Positions 1 to 5,078 of a stretch of 5,078 nucleotides of DNA are shown here, piece by piece. The first letter of the stretch is position 1. The number at the start of each line of letters is the position of its first letter. The notes under the pieces were generated by a model that saw only the letters and a program-made list of their open reading frames with translations, had not been told where the DNA came from and did not search any database. The DNA is taken from the NCBI GenBank assembly GCA_017632755.1, contig JAGBQU010000090.1, positions 1 to 5,078 on the forward strand. The letters are read 5' to 3'. A program made the translations under genes and the position numbers. Source of the stretch: Lachnospiraceae bacterium (GTDB lineage Bacteria; Bacillota_A; Clostridia; Lachnospirales; Lachnospiraceae).

Positions 1-633
1 AGCGAGGGGATTGATATTAGATAAATAATGTCCATAGGGCTTGGGAATCCTCTTTTCCACATTGTAAAAAATTCCCGTCATGTAAAATACGATCCTGAGA
101 ACGATGTTGATGACATTGGAGAGATCCTCCACATATACGCCGTAATGCAACAGAAACATGCAGCATCCGAACGTAAAGAGCACAAGCAGGACCAGAATAG
201 GGAAAAACCACAGGATCGTCCAGTGCATAGGCACACGCAAAAAGATCATCATGCCCGCCACGATCGCAAAACAGATCGCCATCTTAAAGCCATTGACGAG
301 CATATCCGTGATCACAAGCACGAACTTGGGAATATAGACTTTGGAAACGATGGCCTTGTTGCCACGCACCATTTTGACACTCGCCTTGACACAGCGGTTA
401 AAATAATCCCACATCGAGATGCCGACAAAAATAAAGGCCGGAAAGTACAGCTCCTTTCCGTTAAATACCACGCCAAACATAAAGGCGTAAATCAGCATAA
501 AGCACAGCGGATCAAGCACCCACCACAGCCAGTTCAGATAAGAGTTTGCCACCTCACTCTTTAACTGAGACTTGGCAGCATATTTGGTGTATCCGTAAAA
601 TTGCTTAAAATCCTTAAAGAAACGTAAAAACAT
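1..633 (-). CDS. TagG-type ABC-2 transporter permease, 3' end cut by window edge
   Basis: This is the N-terminal 211 residues of an integral membrane permease of the ABC-2 family that exports lipid-linked polysaccharides or polyol phosphates (TagG/Wzm type). The frame is open to base 1 and no stop is in the window; relatives are usually about 260-280 residues, so roughly the last quarter is missing. It starts at ATG 633, with an AAAGGAG Shine-Dalgarno at 640-646, six bases upstream. A soluble start (MFLRFFKDF) leads to the family signature WLWWVLDPL at residues 35-43, then hydrophobic segments near 39-58, 63-80, 105-131, 138-163 and 173-191. The stretch GVYVEDLSNVINIVLRI (165-181) matches the conserved cytoplasmic loop and following helix of this family. 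Its gene lies 41 bases after the glycerophosphotransferase stop, which argues for one operon and for teichoic-acid-like cargo. A partner ATPase (TagH type) would be expected beyond the left edge. The family call is firm; the exact cargo is inference. Confidence 0.9.
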   Translation of the reverse strand, partial: MFLRFFKDFKQFYGYTKYAAKSQLKSEVANSYLNWLWWVLDPLCFMLIYAFMFGVVFNGKELYFPAFIFVGISMWDYFNRCVKASVKMVRGNKAIVSKVYIPKFVLVITDMLVNGFKMAICFAIVAGMMIFLRVPMHWTILWFFPILVLLVLFTFGCCMFLLHYGVYVEDLSNVINIVLRIVFYMTGIFYNVEKRIPKPYGHYLSNINPLA

Positions 634-674
634 TCTTTTCTCCTTTTATGTGATAGTACGGGGATGCACAAAAG

Positions 675-1838
675 TCAGTCTTCCAGCCCGACCAGCTTTA
701 GCAGGCGCTGCACAGACTTCCCGTCACAGCTTCCCATATAAAGATCTCTGAACGCCGCAAGCCGGGCTCTCTCCCCTTCCGATGTATCCTCTTTTTCGAA
801 CAGAGCAAACGCCTTGCGCACGGCTGTCGCAAGCTCGTTGCCATCTGTGACCAGACTTCCCGGGATCTCGGAAAGCGGAATATAAAAACCTCGTGTCCTC
901 TCAAATTCATCCAGATCGGGTATGAACAAAACAAGCGGTTTTTGCAAAAGCACATAGTCAAAAATCACCGAAGACACATCACTGATGAGCAGATCGATCA
1001 CCGGCAAAAGCCTTTCCGTCGGCATCTCAATATCGGATCGTCTGCGCTTGTTGTCCAGATGCGGATGGACCTTTAAATAGACCTTATAGGGTCTTTCGCC
1101 CTCTGCGAGTCCGTCGTTAAGCTTCTCCTCCCGACAGGCGATCCACTCATCTCCGACCAGATAAGGGTTACTCGCCCTTCCGCGGAATGTCGGAGCCACA
1201 AGAACAATCCGGCAGCCTGCTGCCTCCGGATGTGAGCTGTAAAATTCTTCCCTGCATCTCTCGAGATAGTTCTGATCAAAATAGCTGTCGGTTCTGCAAA
1301 GGCCAATGGGATAGACACTTCCTTGTGCAAGGCGCATCGCTCTCTCATACACCGGTACACATACCGGTGCACTGACCGTCGTCACCGTGTAATTCTTATA
1401 TACATGCCCCTTGTAATACTTCGGTATGTCGTCCGGCGTATCATAGGCATACTTTTTGAGGATACCGCCTGCATGCCAGAGCTGGACAACCGTCGTCTCC
1501 TGTCGCTTCCTGCAGGACGAGACAGGCAGAAAATTGTCGCAGATAAATACGCACCTTGCGTTGGCATAATCCTTCATGAACGCAAGCATGTTCTTTAAAA
1601 CCGTTTTGGCGGAATGTCCCTGATAGTCCAGATAATATTCACGGACTTCCCATTTTGAATCATCGATCTGTTCCCGCAGCCTCTCCATACTGAAAGGTAT
1701 TCTGTCATGATGGGCATCGGCAAACAGAATCAGCCGCTCATTCACATTTTTCCTGCGATAAAAGCGATAGCAAAGCGGAAGCAGCACATGTTGCACCGTC
1801 ATTTTAACCATTTGCCGGATAAAAAAAACTGATCGCAT
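675..1838 (-). CDS. CDP-glycerol glycerophosphotransferase family protein (TagB/TagF type)
   Basis: This 387-residue enzyme belongs to the Glyphos_transf family, which transfers glycerol-phosphate from CDP-glycerol to a lipid-linked primer or growing teichoic acid chain at the inner membrane face. Visible hallmarks in order are LFADAHHDRIPFSME at 38-52; QLWHAGG at 119-125, with H122 in the place of the family's catalytic-base histidine; VAPTFRG at 214-220; KVHPH at 256-260, whose His corresponds to the second conserved histidine; DVSSVIFDY at 287-295 for CDP-glycerol binding; RGFY at 316-319; and a C-terminal DGKSVQRLL. There is no long N-terminal extension as in Bacillus TagF, so its length is closer to TagB-type primases. 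Length alone cannot separate a primase adding one unit from a polymerase. The N-terminus (residues 1-24) is basic and amphipathic and may hold the enzyme at the membrane. The start at 1838 has GGGAGGA upstream; an internal ATG at 1811 lacks one. It sits 32 bases after the LtaS-like gene and 41 before the permease. Confidence 0.93.
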   Translation of the reverse strand: MRSVFFIRQMVKMTVQHVLLPLCYRFYRRKNVNERLILFADAHHDRIPFSMERLREQIDDSKWEVREYYLDYQGHSAKTVLKNMLAFMKDYANARCVFICDNFLPVSSCRKRQETTVVQLWHAGGILKKYAYDTPDDIPKYYKGHVYKNYTVTTVSAPVCVPVYERAMRLAQGSVYPIGLCRTDSYFDQNYLERCREEFYSSHPEAAGCRIVLVAPTFRGRASNPYLVGDEWIACREEKLNDGLAEGERPYKVYLKVHPHLDNKRRRSDIEMPTERLLPVIDLLISDVSSVIFDYVLLQKPLVLFIPDLDEFERTRGFYIPLSEIPGSLVTDGNELATAVRKAFALFEKEDTSEGERARLAAFRDLYMGSCDGKSVQRLLKLVGLED

Positions 1839-1841
1839 CGT

Positions 1842-1848
1842 TCCTCCC
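1842..1848 (-). promoter_or_regulatory. Ribosome binding site of the glycerophosphotransferase gene
   Basis: The minus strand reads GGGAGGA, with the GGAGG core (1843-1847) four bases from the ATG at 1838, a slightly short but usable spacing. It serves messages coming through from the upstream gene. It lies directly after the TATAAT at 1850-1855, so a message started at that promoter would lose most or all of it. Confidence 0.7.
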
Positions 1849-1849
1849 G

Positions 1850-1878
1850 ATTATACCCGATATGCGTAGCTTAGTCAA
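1850..1878 (-). promoter_or_regulatory. Possible internal promoter before the glycerophosphotransferase gene
   Basis: On the minus strand TTGACT (1873-1878; 5 of 6) and TATAAT (1850-1855; 6 of 6) are separated by exactly 17 bases, an 11 of 12 consensus match. The -35 overlaps the last Phe-Asp codons and stop of the LtaS-like gene. Only 11 bases lie between the -10 and the ATG at 1838, so a transcript would start near 1842-1844, inside or just past the Shine-Dalgarno. Whether it is active is unknown. Confidence 0.5.
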
Positions 1879-3895
1879 AAAAGTTTTCTACCCGGTTTCC
1901 CGTATCGGACAAATTGTTGTACTGGGTATATTCATACTGCTCCAATATCTCCTTATACGGAGACTGTGCATCTACATCCTCATAAAACTTGTGATCCTTA
2001 TCCCAATAACCGTGATTTGTGATGACCGGCACCTTCTCATACAGATCCATGAGATAACGCTGATAGGGTGTCAGTTTCATTCCGGTCGCATCGGCCAACA
2101 CGCAGGAGAGGTAATTCAGACTGATATCACCGTAATCCTTCTCCTCAATGTCATAATTGGCCCAGATCACATAGGGAACCTCATATCTTTGCATCGTCTC
2201 CTCCGCATTAAGCGCAGAGACCTTCTTGCCCAACATCTTGGCAAAGAAATCGGAGGACAGCTTCGGTTCGTGATCACCGAAAAAGACAATAACCGTATCC
2301 TCATCCACCCGGCTGAAATAATCGATCAGCTGTCCGAGCGCCGCATCCGAAAGCTTGATCAGACTCAGATACTGCTTCACCTCATATGTCTGATATTCCG
2401 GCGCAGAGTCGAGGATCTCGACATCCGGCGTAAAGTTGTCAAACGGGATCTCCCATCCCGCGTGGTTTTGCATCGTCACATTATATATGAAGACCGGTTG
2501 ATCCGACTGCTGCCGGATCTTCTCATACTGCAGGATGACTTCCTTTGAATCGTCCGCATCAGAGATCAGATTTCGCACATACTCATGCTCCCTGTCGTTC
2601 ATATCCTCAATCGCAATGAAATCCGAAAATCCCAGCTTATTGTAAGCGACATCTCGGTTATAGCCCTGCTTTTTATAGGGATGAATGGCAAGCAAACCAT
2701 CATATCCCAGTTTATCGAGTCTTGACGCGAGACTCGCCATCGGCTTTTTGATCAAAAACTGGAACGGAACCACACCGTTTAAGTGCGCCATGGAATGACC
2801 GGTCAGAAATTCATATTCACTGTTGGCGGTATAGCCGCCGAACACGGATGAATATGCCGTTCCCTTGATCACATCTTCCTTCAGGGAATGGATCACGGGC
2901 ATCACGTCCACATTTGTCTCGAAGGCTCCGTTTATGGCCTGCAGATCCGCAAACGCCTCGTTCATGACAACGATCACGTTTGGTGTCCTGTACTCTGCGG
3001 TATCCTCTTCATATGCCTGCACATATGGCTGTGCCAACTGCTCCACTTTCTCCGGAGAATAGCCCTTCGGCTTATCGAGCCCCACCATCTGCACACTACG
3101 TGCAAACGTCATGATCGATCCGTTCATGGCATAGGAGCGCGATGGATTAAAATGGTTCACCTTGACCTTGTACTTGCTCAGCGTATCACTGAAGCAGAAG
3201 ATGTACAGGAAAACGCCCAAGACCACTGCATAGCTGCCAAGATATGCAAAGCGCAGCTTGCGTGGCAACCGCTCCTGCTCCGGTATCCTTGCCAGCAGGA
3301 TCAGGATCAGAAGCAAAAACATCGAATAGACCAAAACATTATAGTTGATCTTATACACAAAATCCCCTGCGACAGACATCGCAGTCCGGATCAGCAAAAG
3401 ATCGGAAGCAAGGATCGGGATCCCGCGAAAAAGCATCGTAAAATAGTTGCCCAGCGTGAATACATAAAGCGCTGCCGTGGTCACTGTCACGGAAACCTTG
3501 ATCCGGTTGAAGATGGCAAAGATCGTCATCATCAAAAAGTAGATAACAACCAGGTTCGCCAGACCGATCAAATGCCTGAGTTTGGCAAAATTACCGGAGA
3601 CATACTCCATCCCGACAAAATTCAAGATACCCGCAAAAAAAGTAACTGCAAGCAGCAGAACGGTATTTACTCTCTTCTTTTCTTGAAACGGATTCGGTAT
3701 CCATAAAAAAAGTATGGCCAGAAGTGTGAGGACGGACATGGAAACGATCTTCCCCTTCGCATACAGTCCCGCATTGTCCATGCACAACTCCCTGCCCAGA
3801 AGGAACCATGCAAAGAAAGCGCAGAGGCAGACAGTCAGGATGATCTTCACCCCAACGGCCACGGCCGCTTTCCTGTTTATCTTTTTCTGATCCAT
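1871..3895 (-). CDS. LtaS-like lipoteichoic acid synthase / phosphoglycerol transferase (sulfatase fold)
   Basis: This is a 674-residue membrane protein of the LtaS/MdoB group, whose members take glycerol-phosphate from phosphatidylglycerol and transfer it outside the membrane. Residues 1-240 hold about six or seven hydrophobic helices (near 12-33, 50-66, 77-96, 108-129, 135-155, 186-202 and 217-235), including FRGIPILASDLL at 156-167, a motif typical of clostridial members. The extracellular sulfatase-like domain spans about 305-625. By alignment to S. aureus LtaS from memory, E313 (in VVMNEAF) and D541-H542 (in FFGDHEP) are metal ligands, T356 (in GGYTANSEYEF) is the nucleophile, and H405, R414 and H478 line the substrate pocket; the spacings between these residues agree within a few positions. 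The pocket Asp and Trp of LtaS appear to be Tyr407 and Tyr412. The start at 3895 was chosen because AAGGAG lies seven bases upstream. It is the first gene of the apparent operon. A phosphoglycerol transferase decorating another glycan, as GacH does, is an alternative to LTA polymerisation. Confidence 0.92.
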   Translation of the reverse strand: MDQKKINRKAAVAVGVKIILTVCLCAFFAWFLLGRELCMDNAGLYAKGKIVSMSVLTLLAILFLWIPNPFQEKKRVNTVLLLAVTFFAGILNFVGMEYVSGNFAKLRHLIGLANLVVIYFLMMTIFAIFNRIKVSVTVTTAALYVFTLGNYFTMLFRGIPILASDLLLIRTAMSVAGDFVYKINYNVLVYSMFLLLILILLARIPEQERLPRKLRFAYLGSYAVVLGVFLYIFCFSDTLSKYKVKVNHFNPSRSYAMNGSIMTFARSVQMVGLDKPKGYSPEKVEQLAQPYVQAYEEDTAEYRTPNVIVVMNEAFADLQAINGAFETNVDVMPVIHSLKEDVIKGTAYSSVFGGYTANSEYEFLTGHSMAHLNGVVPFQFLIKKPMASLASRLDKLGYDGLLAIHPYKKQGYNRDVAYNKLGFSDFIAIEDMNDREHEYVRNLISDADDSKEVILQYEKIRQQSDQPVFIYNVTMQNHAGWEIPFDNFTPDVEILDSAPEYQTYEVKQYLSLIKLSDAALGQLIDYFSRVDEDTVIVFFGDHEPKLSSDFFAKMLGKKVSALNAEETMQRYEVPYVIWANYDIEEKDYGDISLNYLSCVLADATGMKLTPYQRYLMDLYEKVPVITNHGYWDKDHKFYEDVDAQSPYKEILEQYEYTQYNNLSDTGNRVENFFD

Positions 3896-3901
3896 GCAAT
3901 C

Positions 3902-3908
3902 TCTCCTT
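3902..3908 (-). promoter_or_regulatory. Ribosome binding site that fixes the LtaS-like start
   Basis: The minus strand reads AAGGAGA here, with the AAGGAG core seven bases from the ATG at 3895. This decides the start: the reading frame stays open upstream, with in-frame ATGs at 3961 and 3997, but neither has a comparable site, and the ATG at 3997 lies upstream of the predicted transcription start. Confidence 0.85.
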
Positions 3909-3975
3909 ATCGATCCGTACATTACTGCATCTGTACATCGGCAGATCCGCATTTTGCGCATCCCCAGCCAGTAAC

Positions 3976-4004
3976 AATATAATATACTTTCCCGCAAAAA
4001 TCAA
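3976..4004 (-). promoter_or_regulatory. Predicted sigma-A-type promoter of the LtaS-like operon
   Basis: On the minus strand TTGATT (3999-4004; 4 of 6 matches to TTGACA) is separated by exactly 17 bases from TATATT (3976-3981; 5 of 6 matches to TATAAT). Transcription would begin near 3968-3970, giving a leader of about 73-75 bases before the ATG at 3895. It is the only convincing promoter I see in the 189-base gap 3896-4084. The leader contains only short, weak self-complementary stretches, and I recognise no riboswitch in it. Confidence 0.6.
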
Positions 4005-4023
4005 GCAGGGAGTTCTTCCCTGC
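3996..4023 (-). terminator. Second, tandem intrinsic terminator
   Basis: A perfect 7-bp GC-rich stem (GCAGGGA at 4005-4011 and TCCCTGC at 4017-4023, five-base loop) is followed on the minus strand by TTGATTTTT (3996-4004), a better U-run than that of the first hairpin. Placed about 25 bases after hairpin one, it looks like a backup terminator. The T-run overlaps the predicted -35 of the next promoter. Confidence 0.68.
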
Positions 4024-4038
4024 ATTTGTGCGTGTCCC

Positions 4039-4070
4039 AAAACAGTCATGGCAGCCAAAAGGCTGCCATG
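4039..4070 (-). terminator. First intrinsic terminator after the beta-helix gene
   Basis: A perfect 10-bp inverted repeat, CATGGCAGCC at 4047-4056 and GGCTGCCATG at 4061-4070, encloses a four-base loop. It begins 14 bases after the beta-helix stop codon. On the minus-strand transcript the stem is followed by ACTGTTTT, a short and imperfect U-run, so termination may be partial. On the plus strand no T-run follows, so it probably works only for the minus-strand unit. Confidence 0.7.
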
Positions 4071-4084
4071 GTTTATCCGGTATG

Positions 4085-5078
4085 TTATTTTTTGACAACA
4101 ATAATGTTTTTCTTGTAGCGCTTTGCACCCTTTACCTTGTTGTCCGCTTCCTTTTTGAGCTGCTTTTTATAAGCGTAGATGCCATCACGTCCGGGCTTTT
4201 GGATCGTGTTACCGGTGATGGTGATCTTCTTGGAATCCTCCAGGTGGATCCCGTCCTTAGAAACCTTTGGGATGGTGTTTTTCTGGATCTTATTGGAATC
4301 GGACTTTTCGATGAGCTTGATGCCGCACATCTGCGCTCCGGGTCCTTTCTTGCGCATGTTTGTAATCGTGTTTGACTTGATCACATTGTCCGTGCTTCCC
4401 TGCAGGCGGATACCGTCACCGACGCCGCCCTTTCCTTTTTCGACGATATCGCAGGTGATCTTATTTTTGCGAATCGTATTCTTTACGGCACCATCCAGCC
4501 AGATGGGATATCCGGTACATGTGATCTTGATCGTGTTTTTCTCCACCGTAACGCCCGAGATGCGCCAGTCACCTGCCGGAACATTTCCCTTTGTCTTTTT
4601 CAGCTTTTCACCGCATACCAAAATACCGTAGTTTACATTGTTATATTTCGCCCCGTTTGCCCCGGTTGTAATCGTGATCCTGTTTCCATAGATCTTATCA
4701 TTCAACACCATAGGCGCCGTTCTGGCGTTTGAAGTCCTAAGTGAAGCATACATATTCCGGTGGCTTTTCTCGATCGTGGAGCAAAAGATGCCCGCACCAC
4801 AGTTTGTGATCACATTGTTGTAGACAGAGGAGTCTGCGTAGTTGAGCATACTGACCGCATACCCTGTGATATTCGTAAACTCATTGTCATGGATCTGTAT
4901 GTTTTTAAAATAGCTGTTCGTGATAGCCGTATGGCTTCCCACGCCACGCTTTAGGTTGAGGAATTTACATCCTGAAATCTCAACATCCTGGCAGATCGTC
5001 TCGTCCGTATCGGAATTGTAACCGGAAAAGTGGTTGCCCGTTCCGGAGAGGATCTCAAGCTGTATCGCCTCACCATTG
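4085..5078 (-). CDS. Right-handed parallel beta-helix protein, pectate-lyase-like fold, 5' end cut by window edge
   Basis: The last 330 residues of a larger protein are visible; the frame is open through base 5077, so the GTG at 4942 is an internal codon and the true start is outside the window. The first visible residues, NGEAIQLEI, then RGVGSHTA (visible residues 44-51), are typical of secreted bacterial beta-helix proteins. Next come about eight imperfect coils of roughly 22-30 residues, each with an N-x-I or N-x-F asparagine-ladder pattern: NEFTNI, NVITNC, NRITIT, NTIKIT, NKITCD, NTITNM, NTIPKV and NTIQKP. Several coils close with a GI(R/K/H)L or GIYAY strand. The C-terminal 27 residues are very basic (11 Lys, 1 Arg), and no LPXTG sorting signal is present. 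Such folds bind or cleave acidic polysaccharides (pectate lyase, GH28, NosD/PbH1 families), but I cannot assign catalytic residues, so no reaction is claimed. Secretion is expected from the family; the signal peptide would be off-window. Two hairpins after the stop suggest its unit ends here. Confidence 0.82.
   Translation of the reverse strand, partial: NGEAIQLEILSGTGNHFSGYNSDTDETICQDVEISGCKFLNLKRGVGSHTAITNSYFKNIQIHDNEFTNITGYAVSMLNYADSSVYNNVITNCGAGIFCSTIEKSHRNMYASLRTSNARTAPMVLNDKIYGNRITITTGANGAKYNNVNYGILVCGEKLKKTKGNVPAGDWRISGVTVEKNTIKITCTGYPIWLDGAVKNTIRKNKITCDIVEKGKGGVGDGIRLQGSTDNVIKSNTITNMRKKGPGAQMCGIKLIEKSDSNKIQKNTIPKVSKDGIHLEDSKKITITGNTIQKPGRDGIYAYKKQLKKEADNKVKGAKRYKKNIIVVKK

Noticed and set aside
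28..564. Plus-strand open frames, such as 28-564, 1862-2548, 2888-3706 and 4179-4631
   Set aside because: Each lies antisense to a recognisable minus-strand gene, and their translations are rich in His, Arg and Gln or otherwise low-complexity with no family motif; they are shadows of the real genes.
1350..1369. Perfect 8-bp inverted repeat CACCGGTA / TACCGGTG with a 4-base loop
   Set aside because: It lies inside the glycerophosphotransferase gene, where it follows from the codons for the symmetrical peptide APVCVPV. No T-run follows on either strand, so it is not a terminator.
2716..2736. 7-bp inverted repeat CGAGTCT / AGACTCG with a 7-base loop
   Set aside because: It is inside the LtaS-like coding sequence, has no T-run, and is isolated; most likely chance from the codons used.
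3909..3960. Possible structured leader or riboswitch before the LtaS-like gene
   Set aside because: Only short pairings such as TACA/TGTA and CGCA/TGCG and a repeated GATCCG are visible. The leader of about 74 bases shows no known riboswitch core and no terminator-like stem.
3896..3997. In-frame upstream extension of the LtaS-like protein from ATGs at 3997 or 3961
   Set aside because: Neither ATG has a good Shine-Dalgarno. The extra residues (for example MRKMRICRCTDAV) look neither like a signal peptide nor like the family N-terminus. The 3997 start lies within the predicted promoter, and AAGGAG seven bases before 3895 fits far better.
4940..4942. GTG at 4942 as the start of the beta-helix gene
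   Set aside because: The same frame continues without a stop to the window edge and encodes typical beta-helix sequence (NGEAIQLEI, then RGVGSHTA), so this GTG is an internal valine codon.

Overview
The window reads as part of a cell-envelope polymer locus from a Gram-positive bacterium of the Firmicutes, most likely a gut or rumen clostridium of the Lachnospiraceae type. The reasons are AAGGAG/GGGAGG-type ribosome binding sites, compact minus-strand gene packing, moderate GC by eye, and a set of teichoic-acid-type genes (CDP-glycerol glycerophosphotransferase, TagG-type exporter, LtaS-type synthase). The genus call is inference from gene style, not from a marker gene.

All four real genes lie on the minus strand, so transcription runs from high to low coordinates. 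At the right edge (4085-5078) is the C-terminal part of a lysine-rich, right-handed parallel beta-helix protein; its start lies outside the window. It is followed by two hairpins in tandem (4047-4070 and 4005-4023), which look like consecutive intrinsic terminators. The T-run of the second overlaps the -35 of a promoter (3976-4004) that opens the next unit. That unit is an LtaS/sulfatase-fold polyglycerolphosphate-synthase-like membrane protein (1871-3895, 674 aa), then a TagB/TagF-type CDP-glycerol glycerophosphotransferase (675-1838, 387 aa), then the first 211 residues of an ABC-2 polysaccharide/polyol-phosphate export permease (1-633), which runs off the left edge. Gaps between these three genes are 32 and 41 bases, so they probably form one operon.

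Together the three genes suggest a phosphoglycerol-containing surface polymer. The cytoplasmic transferase would move glycerol-phosphate from CDP-glycerol onto a lipid-linked acceptor, the TagG-like permease with an ATPase expected just off the left edge would export it, and the LtaS-like enzyme would add or polymerise glycerol-phosphate outside the membrane. Having the cytoplasmic CDP-glycerol route and the extracellular lipid-donor route in one apparent operon is the most interesting biological point. A second is an almost perfect sigma-A-type promoter (1850-1878) so close to the glycerophosphotransferase ATG that its transcript would lack the gene's own Shine-Dalgarno sequence. I see no RNA gene, CRISPR array, insertion sequence or origin. 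No non-coding gap exceeds about 190 bases.
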